From NCBI GenBank assembly GCA_039196715.1, contig JBCCUP010000025.1:1-59870 (forward strand): a stretch of 59,870 nt of DNA, in the 5' to 3' direction. The notes below the pieces were generated by a model that worked only from the letters and a program-made list of their open reading frames with translations, made no database searches and was not told the DNA's origin. The position numbers were made by a program, and so were the translations under genes. Shown in pieces: positions 52,410-59,870 of this stretch (the stretch's first letter is position 1; each line of letters starts with the position of its first letter). The DNA comes from Pseudomonadota bacterium. GTDB lineage: Bacteria > Pseudomonadota > Gammaproteobacteria > CALCKW01.

Positions 52410-53492
52410 GTGAGTCACCGGGACCGACAGCGGGCACTCTGCACCGCGCTGGGCACACGACATCCGCTGATACAGGCGCCGATGGCCGGTGGGCCGTGCA
52501 CGCCAGCGCTGGTCGCCGCGGTCGGGCAGGCCGGCGCACTGGGTTCCTTCGGCTTTGCCTACAGCACACCGGAACAGATCGACGCCGACCTCGGCCGCAC
52601 GCGCGCGCTGGCCGATGTACCGATCAACGCCAACCTGTTCGTCTTCCCAACAGCGCCCGCCGTGTCGGACGCCGGTCCCGCACTCGACGCCCAGGCAGCG
52701 TGCGGTCTCTACACCGTGCTTGGGGTCGATCCGCCGTCGGCGGTGCCAACGGGCCCCGGCCACCCCGATATCACAGCGCAAGTCGATGTGCTGTGTGACC
52801 ACGCCCCGCGCGTCGTCACATTTCACTTCGGCCTGCCTGAGCCCACGATGCTCGACCGCCTCAAGGCCTGCGGTGCGACGGTTGGCGCCAGTGCCACGAC
52901 GCCGGACGATGCCGACGCGCTGGTGGCGCAGGGTGCAGACTTCGTGATTGCACAGGGCGCCGAGGCCGGTGGCCACCGCGGCACGTTCGACCCGGAGCAA
53001 CCCGACCACCCGATCGGCACCTTTGCGTTGGTGCGGGCGGTGCGCGAGCGCGTCGAGGTGCCCGTGGTCGCGGCGGGTGGGCTCATGGACGGCCGCGACA
53101 TCGCCGCGGCCGAGCTGCTCGGCGCCGACGGCGCGCAGCTCGGTACCGCGTTTCTGTGTACGGACGAGTCCGGTGCGGCGCCGTTGTACCGCGACGTGCT
53201 CGACACCTGGTCCACCCGGTCCACGGTGCTGACCCGGGGCTTCTCGGGCCGCTGGGCGCGCGGCGTTCAGAACGACTACACCGATCACATGCACGACCAA
53301 CCCGTGTTGCCCTTTCCGCTGCACAACAGCCTGACCGCGCCACTGCGGGCAGCGGCGAAGCGCGCGAACAGCGCCGAGGCGCAATCCGTCTGGGCCGGGC
53401 AGGGCTTCGCCCGCATGCGGGCCATGCCCGCGGCCGACCTCGTGCACCGTCTGATCGAGGAGCGCGACGCAGTCCGGCCCGCGGTCGACTGA
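52410..53492 (+). CDS. Nitronate-monooxygenase/NPD-family flavoprotein
   Basis: A 360-residue FMN-binding TIM-barrel protein of the 2-nitropropane-dioxygenase family. Motifs: HPLIQAPMAGGPCTPALVAA at the start, GALGSFGFAYSTPE, VTFHFGLPEP, GADFVIAQGAEAGGHRGTFD (the catalytic-His/flavin region) and VVAAGGLMDGRDIAAAELLG with DGAQLGTAFLCTDES, the phosphate-binding loop. GTG start at 52410 with AGAGGAG upstream. Divergent from amn. Substrate may be a nitronate or, as for relatives, an enoyl compound. Confidence 0.9.
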   Translation: MSHRDRQRALCTALGTRHPLIQAPMAGGPCTPALVAAVGQAGALGSFGFAYSTPEQIDADLGRTRALADVPINANLFVFPTAPAVSDAGPALDAQAACGLYTVLGVDPPSAVPTGPGHPDITAQVDVLCDHAPRVVTFHFGLPEPTMLDRLKACGATVGASATTPDDADALVAQGADFVIAQGAEAGGHRGTFDPEQPDHPIGTFALVRAVRERVEVPVVAAGGLMDGRDIAAAELLGADGAQLGTAFLCTDESGAAPLYRDVLDTWSTRSTVLTRGFSGRWARGVQNDYTDHMHDQPVLPFPLHNSLTAPLRAAAKRANSAEAQSVWAGQGFARMRAMPAADLVHRLIEERDAVRPAVD

Positions 53493-53508
53493 TACCCGCG
53501 TCGGTCTG

Positions 53509-54057
53509 GTGGGCAGCAACTGCGGCTTGCGCGAGCCGGACGGTCTCGCGCGGCTCAACTGGATCGCCGACGACCTCGACAGCGACACGACCGAGACCGA
53601 CGCCAGCGATCCGCGTGTGATCGACGTGACAGGCCTCTCGATGACGATGACGGCCCAGGGCGCCGACCACACGGTCGGCAACCTGCCCAGGTGCGATTGC
53701 GTTGACAAGATCCTCGACCACCTCGACGAGAAGCGTGTCGACAGGCTGGTGCTGTGCGCCGCTGCAGACTCGCTCGGACGCTGCACCTTCGGACGCTCGG
53801 TCACGAGCGAGCCGATTGACTTTCGGGTCAACACGCTCAACGACGCGTTCGGGCCGAGCCTCGTCTCCGTCCCCTTCGTCGACATCGGCAAGCGCACGCT
53901 GCACAGGGAGCAAGACGCCGACCGGGCCGCGGGTTTCAGCGTCTCGGACGACGCGTTGCCGACGTTTTTCTCCGCCGACGCGCTTGAGCCCGCCTACCGC
54001 ACCGCGCGCTTTTACGCGGCCGAGGTCGACGTCAGCCCGACGCGCTGGGCGTCCTGA
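53509..54057 (+). CDS. Uncharacterised 182-residue protein
   Basis: An acidic, soluble-looking frame directly after the flavoprotein gene (start GTG 53509, 16 bases on; CTG/GTG starts slightly upstream cannot be excluded). I do not recognise the family. It has four Cys in the first 90 residues (SNCGL, LPRCDCVDK, RLVLCAAADSLG), an aspartate-rich early stretch (DDLDSDTTETDASD) and a charged C-terminus. A possible Rossmann-like rhythm (VDRLVLCAAADSLGR) is the only hint of a fold. No signal peptide or membrane segment. The opposite strand is also open over this stretch, so coding status is not certain. Confidence 0.4.
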   Translation: MGSNCGLREPDGLARLNWIADDLDSDTTETDASDPRVIDVTGLSMTMTAQGADHTVGNLPRCDCVDKILDHLDEKRVDRLVLCAAADSLGRCTFGRSVTSEPIDFRVNTLNDAFGPSLVSVPFVDIGKRTLHREQDADRAAGFSVSDDALPTFFSADALEPAYRTARFYAAEVDVSPTRWAS

Positions 54058-54194
54058 CAGCACGGTGCCGATGTGCTCAAATGGTGGGGCTGAGGCGCTC
54101 GTGAGCTGAGGCGCGTGCCTGACACGCGCTGATCCGGTGCGGTCAGCGCCCGAACGTACCTCCGCTCACCGTCAGCGAGACACCGCGCGCGCGC

Positions 54195-54902
54195 ATGCAG
54201 ACCTTTTCCCAGGCGCTGGCCGAAGCCGCGTCGTTGATCCTGAGTTTCGACCCGGCCCTGTTGGAGATCGTCGGTCTGTCGCTGCGGGTCTCGCTGCTGG
54301 CGGTTGCCATCGGGGCGCTGATCGGGTTACCGCTCGGCGCCGCGCTGGCCATCGCCCGGTTTCCTGGCCGCGGCGTGCTGACCGTGCTGGTCAACACGGC
54401 CATGGGCCTGCCGCCGGTCGTCGTGGGCCTGGTCGCCTACCTGTTGCTGTCGCGCGCCGGCGCCCTCGGCCCGCTCGAGCTGCTCTACACCCCGACGGCG
54501 ATGGTCATCGCCCAGACGGTGCTGGTGACCCCGATCATCGCCGGGCTCGCGCGGCAGACGCTGGCGGAAATGCACGCCGAGTACCACGAGCAACTGACCC
54601 TGATGGGCGCCACAGCGCGCGCGCGCATCGCGGTGTTGCTCTGGGATGCCCGGTTCGCCCTGATCACCGCCTTGCTGGCCGGCTTCGGGCGCGCGTCGGC
54701 CGAGGTCGGCGCCGTGCTGATGGTGGGCGGCAACATCAACCACTACACGCGCGTGATGACGACCACGATCGCGATGGAAACCGCCAAAGGCAACCTCACC
54801 GTCGCACTCGGCCTCGGCATCGTGCTGTTGCTGATCGCGTTTTCGGTCAACGCGCTGGTGCACTGGGTACGCAACCACGCCGAGCGCACCGCCTATGCCT
54901 GA
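54195..54902 (+). CDS. tupB: Tungstate ABC transporter permease
   Basis: A 235-residue inner-membrane permease of the TupB type. It shows LEIVGLSLRVSLLAVAIGAL, MGLPPVVVGLVAYLLLSRAG, then the cytoplasmic EAA-like loop LMGATARARIAVLLWDARF, and AEVGAVLMVGGNINHYTRVM, which is very characteristic of tungstate permeases. Five to six helices. Overlaps tupC by 8 bases. No molybdate-type riboswitch or ModE box was recognised in the ~135 bases upstream. Confidence 0.9.
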   Translation: MQTFSQALAEAASLILSFDPALLEIVGLSLRVSLLAVAIGALIGLPLGAALAIARFPGRGVLTVLVNTAMGLPPVVVGLVAYLLLSRAGALGPLELLYTPTAMVIAQTVLVTPIIAGLARQTLAEMHAEYHEQLTLMGATARARIAVLLWDARFALITALLAGFGRASAEVGAVLMVGGNINHYTRVMTTTIAMETAKGNLTVALGLGIVLLLIAFSVNALVHWVRNHAERTAYA

Positions 54903-55614
54903 GGTGTTCCCGCTGGTGGTGCGCGACCTCGGCATCGAGCGCGACGGCAACCGTCTGTTGCACGTGTCGGACCTCACCGTGGCGGCTGCCGAGCGCGTCG
55001 GCCTCGTCGGCCCGAACGGGGCCGGCAAGTCGCTGCTGCTGCGCGCCCTGACAGGTGTGGTCGACGGCGTGTCGGCCGGCGCCGTGCGTTGGGGCGGGGC
55101 TGCACCCGGGCCGGCGGTGTTGCGCCACTGCGGTGTGGTGATGCAGCAGCCTTTGATGCTGCGCCGCAGCGTGCGGGACAACCTGCGCTGGGCGTTGTCC
55201 CGCCAGTTGGACCGCGCAGACGTGCCTGGTGCCGTCACGCACGCACTGGCCCTCAGCGGCCTGGCTGAACACGCCGGGCGCTCGGCGCGCGTGCTCTCGG
55301 GCGGCGAGCGCATGCGCCTTGCCATGGCGCGTGCACTGGCACTCTCGCCGGCGGTGCTGCTGCTCGACGAGCCCACCGCGAGCCTCGACCACAGTGCGGC
55401 ACGCCAGGTCGAGTCGCTGGTGCGGGACAGCGTCGACGCGGGCACCACGCTGGTGTTGATTTCCCACGACCTCGCGCTCGTTCGGCGCCTCTGCGACCGC
55501 GTGGTGCTGATGCACCGTGGTCGGGTGATCTGCGACGCGCCAACCGAGGTGTTTTTCACGGCACCACCGTCCCCCGAGGCCGCGGCCTTCGTGCGTGGCG
55601 AGTACCTGGAGTGA
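54895..55614 (+). CDS. tupC: Tungstate ABC transporter ATPase
   Basis: A 239-residue ATPase with intact motifs: Walker A VGLVGPNGAGKSLLLRAL, Q-loop VVMQQPLMLRRSV, signature RVLSGGERMRLAMARAL, Walker B VLLLDEPTASLDH and H-loop LVLISHDLALVRRLC. Energises tungstate (possibly also molybdate) uptake together with the overlapping permease and the binding protein. Confidence 0.9.
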   Translation: MPEVFPLVVRDLGIERDGNRLLHVSDLTVAAAERVGLVGPNGAGKSLLLRALTGVVDGVSAGAVRWGGAAPGPAVLRHCGVVMQQPLMLRRSVRDNLRWALSRQLDRADVPGAVTHALALSGLAEHAGRSARVLSGGERMRLAMARALALSPAVLLLDEPTASLDHSAARQVESLVRDSVDAGTTLVLISHDLALVRRLCDRVVLMHRGRVICDAPTEVFFTAPPSPEAAAFVRGEYLE

Positions 55615-55619
55615 ACCCC

Positions 55620-56432
55620 ATGAGACACGCCCTTGCCGGGCTCGCACTGCTTGCAGCTCTGACCCTTGCGACGGGCGCGCAGAGCGCGCCGCTGCTGTTG
55701 CAGTCGACCACGTCGACCCAGAATTCGGGGCTCTACGACGCCATCCTTCCCGTCTACCGGCAGAGTTCCGGCGAGATCGTGCGGGTCGTCGCTGTCGGCA
55801 CCGGCCAGGCGATTCGCAACGCAGAGCGCTGTGACGCCGACGTCCTGCTGGTGCACGCACGCGAAGCCGAACTCGCCTTTGTCGCCGCCGGCTTCGGCGC
55901 TGCGCGCACAGATGTCATGTACAACGATTTCGTGATCGTCGGGCCGGCGGCCAACCCCGCCGGGTTGGCGCCGGACACGAGTGCAACCGAGGCGCTCGAG
56001 GCGATCTACGCGAACCGTGCTCCGTTCGCCTCGCGCGGCGACGACTCCGGCACGCACAAGAAAGAGCGCGCGCTCTGGACGCTGGCTGGCATCGACCCGG
56101 CCAAACACAGCGGCGCGTGGTACCTCGAGACCGGCACCGGCATGGGGGCAACGCTCAACATCGCCGTGGAATCGAACGCCTACGCGCTCACCGACCGCGC
56201 CACCTGGATCCGATTCGGCAACAAGCTGGACCACCGGATCCTGTATGAGAACGACCCGGCGCTGTTCAATCAGTACGGCGTCATATCAATCCATCCGGAC
56301 CACTGTCCCGACGTCGACCACGTCGGCGCCGCGCGCTTCATCGCGTGGTTGACGGGTGACGCGGGTCAGGCGGCCATCGCCGCGTACCGGGTCGACGGCC
56401 AGCAGCTCTTTTTTCCGAACGCACCGCGCTGA
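55620..56432 (+). CDS. tupA: Tungstate-binding periplasmic protein
   Basis: A 270-residue periplasmic protein with a signal peptide (HALAGLALLAALTLATGAQSA). The mature start LLLQSTTSTQNSGLYDAILP is the TupA ligand motif (the TTST residues bind the oxyanion). Further family marks are VGTGQAIRNAERCDADVLLVH, NDFVIVGPAANPAGL, SRGDDSGTHKKE and WYLETGTGMGATLNIA. ATG 55620 has TGGAG upstream; GTG 55611 at the tupC stop is the alternative. The binding protein is last in this operon. Confidence 0.93.
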   Translation: MRHALAGLALLAALTLATGAQSAPLLLQSTTSTQNSGLYDAILPVYRQSSGEIVRVVAVGTGQAIRNAERCDADVLLVHAREAELAFVAAGFGAARTDVMYNDFVIVGPAANPAGLAPDTSATEALEAIYANRAPFASRGDDSGTHKKERALWTLAGIDPAKHSGAWYLETGTGMGATLNIAVESNAYALTDRATWIRFGNKLDHRILYENDPALFNQYGVISIHPDHCPDVDHVGAARFIAWLTGDAGQAAIAAYRVDGQQLFFPNAPR

Positions 56433-56462
56433 CCGGGCCCGGCGACGCGGGCTCTGGCCGGT

Positions 56463-58439
56463 TCAGGCGAATCGCGGCAGCGTGTGGCTGAGCTCGCGGT
56501 GCAGCACGCGCTCGTCGCCCTCGAAAGCCTCGATTTCCCCGCTGAGGTGAAAGTGCGTGGCGTCGGAGGTCATGCGCAGCCGGGTTTCGGTTCGAATCGA
56601 CCAGTCGTCGCGTGCCAGGGTCTGCGTCCAGTGGGTTTCGCCTACGGCACTGAGCGGCTCTGCGGGGTTGATCGACCAGCGCTCGCGCCCCACGCTGCCC
56701 TTGACCAGGCCGTGTGAGGCGTCTTGCATTTCACCGAAATCGTCTTCGATCACGAGCGTGACCGTCTGGGTGATCAGGTCGTGCTCGACGCGCCGGGTGT
56801 GGTCGGGCTCGCGCAAGACCTCGTGTTGCCACGGCTCCGCCGACTCGGGCGGCTCGAAGACCACATCGCGCGCGTGCGACTCGGGCAGGCCGGGGAGGTC
56901 GATGCTGAGTGCCTCGAGGGTCAAGGCGACCGGCTCGGGCATCGGCCACAACAGCGGCCAGTAGTCGGTCGACACCGCCACCCGAAGGCCATTGCCCGCG
57001 GCAAACTCGATCGCACAGTGGTTCAGTTCGACGCTCACCTCCACCGTCTCACCCACCGGCATCGGTTGGTGTGTCGCGTGGTCATCGCGTTGGCAGAGGT
57101 TGAGCACACCGTAGCTCACCCGGCTGCTCGCGCCATCGGGCTGCACGTCGCACAGGCGCACCGCCACCTGCGCGAGCGGCTGGTCACTTCGCAGCCGCAG
57201 GCGCACCCGCGGCCGGCCAACCACCGCCAGCGGGGCGTCGAGCGGGGCAGTGTCGTAACAGCGGGCCAGTGCGTCGTCGGCCCGCTGGTCGTCCGGCATC
57301 TCCGGGCCCAGCCAGATCGCGCAGAATTCGCCGCTGTGCAGCCCACCGATGGCCGGTGTCGACACCCGGTGGCCGAGCGCGCCGTCGGTGGTTGCGGCCG
57401 ATAGCGTGCCGCCCGGCGTGGCGTGCAACACGGTGTGCGGCACGGCGCTGTGCTTGTCGATGCCGACCCACCGACCGGCGCGTTCGGCGTACCAGGCTTG
57501 TGGCGGACTCGAGTCGAGCAGGTAGCCACGCCAATCGGGCTCGGCGTCGACGCCGTTCTCGAGGCCTTTGAGGTAGCGGTCCCACCAGCGCAGGGCTTCC
57601 TGCAGGAAGCCGATCCGCGGCTCGGGTGCAGCAAAGTGGGGGTACTTGTGCACCCAGGGCCCGGTGATGCCCTTGACCGGCGCATGCAGGTTGGACACCA
57701 GCGCCGGGATGGCGTTGACATAGGCGTCGCCCCACCCGCCGACCGCGAGCGTGGCCGCCTGAATTGCCGAGTACTGCTCACAGACCGAGCCGTGCCGCCA
57801 GTAGTCGTCGCGGGTGGGGTGGCCGAGCCAGGTGGCGGCGAGCATCGGCAGGTTGCGCAAGCGCTCGAGCCACATGTCGCGCCAGGCCTCGCCAACCAGC
57901 GCCGGGTCGGGTGGCCGCGATGAGTAGGAGAACATCGTGGCCGACCAGCCGAGGTTCTCGTTCAACAGGCAGCCGCCCTTGTAATGAATGTCGTCGGCAA
58001 ACCGATCCACGGTTGAACACAAGGTGATGATGGCCTTGAGTGCAGCGGGTTGGCGCGCCGCCACCTGCAAAGAGTTGAAGCCGCCCCAGGAGATGCCCAT
58101 CATGCCAACGGCGCCGGTACACCAGGCTTGCGTTGCAATCCAGTCGATCACCGCTTCGCAATCGGCGAGCTCCGTCTCGGTGTATTCGTCGAACAACAGG
58201 CCCTCGGAATCGCCGTTACCGCGCATGTCGACCCGAAGGCAGGCGTAGCCGCGTTCGGCGAACCAGGGGTGGGTCAGGCTGTCGCGCTCGACCGTGCCGT
58301 CACGTTTTCGGTAGGGCAGGTACTCGAGTATCGCCGGCACGGGCGCGTCGGTGTCTGGCAACCAGGCACGCGCCGACAAACGCGTGCCGTCGGCGAGGAC
58401 GATGGCAAGGTCCGGGTGTTCGATCACGTTCATGTGCAA
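56463..58439 (-). CDS. CocE/NonD-family alpha/beta hydrolase
   Basis: A 658-residue serine hydrolase of the X-Pro dipeptidyl-peptidase S15/CocE group. N-terminal alpha/beta hydrolase: ILEYLPYRKRDGTVERD, GYACLRVDMRGNGDSEG, nucleophile GMMGISWGGFNSLQVA (GISWGG), and later GPWVHKYPHFAAPEP with the triad His. The C-terminal half is the jelly-roll domain typical of the family (VRLRLRSDQPLAQVAVRLCD, HCAIEFAAGNGLRVAVSTDY). No signal peptide. Could hydrolyse amides or esters of small acyl compounds. ATG at 58433 is an alternative start two codons in. Confidence 0.9.
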   Translation of the reverse strand: MHMNVIEHPDLAIVLADGTRLSARAWLPDTDAPVPAILEYLPYRKRDGTVERDSLTHPWFAERGYACLRVDMRGNGDSEGLLFDEYTETELADCEAVIDWIATQAWCTGAVGMMGISWGGFNSLQVAARQPAALKAIITLCSTVDRFADDIHYKGGCLLNENLGWSATMFSYSSRPPDPALVGEAWRDMWLERLRNLPMLAATWLGHPTRDDYWRHGSVCEQYSAIQAATLAVGGWGDAYVNAIPALVSNLHAPVKGITGPWVHKYPHFAAPEPRIGFLQEALRWWDRYLKGLENGVDAEPDWRGYLLDSSPPQAWYAERAGRWVGIDKHSAVPHTVLHATPGGTLSAATTDGALGHRVSTPAIGGLHSGEFCAIWLGPEMPDDQRADDALARCYDTAPLDAPLAVVGRPRVRLRLRSDQPLAQVAVRLCDVQPDGASSRVSYGVLNLCQRDDHATHQPMPVGETVEVSVELNHCAIEFAAGNGLRVAVSTDYWPLLWPMPEPVALTLEALSIDLPGLPESHARDVVFEPPESAEPWQHEVLREPDHTRRVEHDLITQTVTLVIEDDFGEMQDASHGLVKGSVGRERWSINPAEPLSAVGETHWTQTLARDDWSIRTETRLRMTSDATHFHLSGEIEAFEGDERVLHRELSHTLPRFA

Positions 58440-58578
58440 CTGTCTCGCGGCGTCTGCTCGTCGTCGCCGCTATCGTCGGCGCGCATCGGTACAAATGCAA
58501 CCGTCGCGCTACACTCGGCGCGTCAACCACGGGCAATCCGACACCGGTCGCGACCCCACCCACACCGAGCCCAAGCGC

Positions 58579-59523
58579 ATGACCGTCGACCGCACAGGAT
58601 TGCTCGCCGCGAGCGTGGCGGTGGTGCTCTGGGGGGTGTTTCCGGTGTACTGGAAATGGCTTGCCCACGTCGACGCGGTCGAGGTGCTGATGCACCGCAA
58701 CGTCTGGTGTGTGGTGAGCTTGCTCGGTGTGGTTCTGGTGTCGCTGCGGCGCCGCAGCGCCGTCTGGACGGCACTGCGCTCCGGTCGGCAACTCGCGCTG
58801 CACGCGCTCGCCGGGTCGCTTGTCGGCTTCAACTGGGGGCTCTACATCTGGTCGGTGGCCAACGACAGGGTGGTCGAAGCCAGCCTCGGGTATTTCATCG
58901 CGCCGCTGTGCAGCGTGGCCCTCGGCGCACTGGTGCTCGGGGAGCGCCTCGACCGGGCCCAACGGTTCGCTGTGTTGCTGGCCGCCCTCGGTGTACTGAC
59001 CATCGGCGTCGGCGGCCGCACGGTGCCGTGGATCGGTCTCGGGCTCGGCCTGAGCTTCGCGAGCTACGGCCTGTTGCGCAAGCGGGCACCAACCGGTCCG
59101 GTCGCCGGGCTCTTTCTCGAGACACTGACGCTGGTGCCGGTGTCGCTCGCGTGGCTGCTGCACCTCGCTGTGCGCGACCTTCAGCACTTCGGCACCGGCA
59201 GCCTCGGCACCGACGCCTTGCTCGTCGGCGGCGGCCTGGTCACGGCGGTGCCGCTGTTGCTCTACGGCATTGGTGCGCGCGGCCTGCCGTTGAGCGTATT
59301 GGGCCTGCTGTTCTACATTACGCCCAGCCTGCAATTCCTGATTGGCTGGTTGGTGTACGCCGAGCCGATCAGCGGTGCCCACTGGCTGGGCTTCGGCGCG
59401 ATCTGGCTTGGCCTCGCGGTGTACAGCGTCGCCACCCACCGCGGCCTGCAACCTCAAGGGTTGTCGGCCACCGGCGCCATCAGCGCAAGCGAGGGCATGT
59501 GTTCGAGCAGCGAGCGTGTGTAG
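58579..59523 (+). CDS. rarD: RarD-type EamA transporter
   Basis: A 314-residue ten-helix permease of the RarD branch of EamA/DMT transporters. Opening [20 protein letters not shown] and [14 protein letters not shown], then [20 protein letters not shown] with [20 protein letters not shown] and [13 protein letters not shown] are the family's standard segments. The ATG at 58579 is the natural start; the frame upstream is not coding. It overlaps the 3' end of the convergent ABC ATPase gene by 70 bases. Substrate unknown. Confidence 0.9.
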   Translation: MTVDRTGLLAASVAVVLWGVFPVYWKWLAHVDAVEVLMHRNVWCVVSLLGVVLVSLRRRSAVWTALRSGRQLALHALAGSLVGFNWGLYIWSVANDRVVEASLGYFIAPLCSVALGALVLGERLDRAQRFAVLLAALGVLTIGVGGRTVPWIGLGLGLSFASYGLLRKRAPTGPVAGLFLETLTLVPVSLAWLLHLAVRDLQHFGTGSLGTDALLVGGGLVTAVPLLLYGIGARGLPLSVLGLLFYITPSLQFLIGWLVYAEPISGAHWLGFGAIWLGLAVYSVATHRGLQPQGLSATGAISASEGMCSSSERV

Positions 59524-59870
59524 GGCGCGCGCGGGTGCTCGAACAGCGCGTCGGTGGCTTGCAACTCGACCAGCTTACCGGACTTGAGCACCGCGACGCG
59601 GTCACACACCTGGCGCACCACCGGCAGGTCGTGGCTGATGAACACCAGGGTCAAGCCGAGGTGGGACCGCAGGTCCTTGAGCAGATTCAGGATGCTGGCC
59701 TGAATCGACACATCCAGTGCGCTGGTGGGCTCATCGCACACCAGGAAACGCGGTTGCGTGGCCAGCGCGCGTGCGATGGCGATGCGTTGCCGTTGCCCGC
59801 CTGAGAAAGCGTGAGGGTACTGGCGTCCTGCACCCGGTGGCAGGCCGACGCGTTCGAGCAGCTGTGCGAC
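59454..59870 (-). CDS. Peptide-type ABC transporter ATPase, C-terminal part; continues beyond the window
   Basis: The last 138 residues of an ATPase, whose 5' part lies outside the window. Signature [19 protein letters not shown], Walker [16 protein letters not shown] and H-loop [15 protein letters not shown] are intact. The ending [17 protein letters not shown] is the oligopeptide-transporter C-terminal pattern, so it belongs to an Opp/Dpp-type importer different from the one at 12-17 kb. Its 3' end overlaps rarD by 70 bases. Confidence 0.92.
   Translation of the reverse strand, partial: VAQLLERVGLPPGAGRQYPHAFSGGQRQRIAIARALATQPRFLVCDEPTSALDVSIQASILNLLKDLRSHLGLTLVFISHDLPVVRQVCDRVAVLKSGKLVELQATDALFEHPRAPYTRSLLEHMPSLALMAPVADNP

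Noticed and set aside
52329-53897. Upstream extension of the AMP nucleosidase frame by about 520 codons
   Set aside because: The extension is antisense to the nitronate-monooxygenase-like gene and has no homology features; Amn has its normal start at 52328.

Overview
The window looks like chromosomal DNA of a high-GC member of the Pseudomonadota, most likely a (marine) gammaproteobacterium. The reasons are the divergent metR/metF pair, a selenide dikinase fused to an NAD(P)H-dehydrogenase-like domain beside mnmH, a tungstate (tup) transporter, and strong GC bias with many 4-base ATGA/GTGA gene overlaps. No rRNA, tRNA, insertion sequence or CRISPR array was recognised. The first ~150 bases are poly-C-rich and disturb the first gene, so that end is probably a low-quality contig edge.

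Layout. 0-4 kb: a short-chain dehydrogenase with a damaged 5' end, a DUF937 protein followed by a clear terminator, and a large membrane-embedded alpha/beta hydrolase. 4.2-8.5 kb: a three-gene overlapping operon (ABC exporter with a strikingly degenerate ATPase domain, cyclic-nucleotide-binding protein, UMF1-type MFS). 8.5-11.5 kb: glycerophosphodiesterase, a small secreted protein, metF and metR with a palindromic operator. 11.9-17.6 kb: a peptide-type ABC importer (Tat-exported binding protein, internal terminator, two permeases, a 41-residue Cys-rich ORF, a double ATPase), then an EamA transporter.

19.0-38.5 kb is a nonribosomal peptide gene cluster and the most interesting part. It has a phosphopantetheinyl transferase (+). 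A leftward operon holds a HupE/UreJ-like metal permease, an NRPS carrying motifs A1-A8 of an adenylation domain, a free-standing GAMT-like methyltransferase, an NRPS carrying A9-A10 plus PCP-E, a C-A-PCP-E NRPS and a lone C domain. A rightward set holds an acyl-CoA-dehydrogenase-type flavoprotein, a free A domain, a free PCP (the three genes that make pyrroline/pyrrole-2-carboxyl starters from proline) and a C-PCP-TE protein whose thioesterase nucleophile is Cys. The first A domain is divided over two polypeptides at exactly the place (A8/A9) where other NRPSs carry an inserted methyltransferase, and the methyltransferase lies between them as its own gene. I infer a small, partly D-configured, methylated peptide carrying a proline-derived ring; the HupE gene at the operon head hints at a link to metal handling. 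The product is unknown.

38.7-59.9 kb returns to housekeeping and accessory genes: argC with an overlapping potassium channel, an AEC transporter, the selenium operon mnmH-selD fusion-MFS, a beta-lactamase-fold hydrolase, an operon of AMP nucleosidase, membrane ferredoxin and MscS channel, a nitronate-monooxygenase-like flavoprotein, an orphan protein, tupBCA, a CocE/NonD hydrolase, a RarD-like permease and the 3' part of another peptide ABC ATPase cut by the window end.
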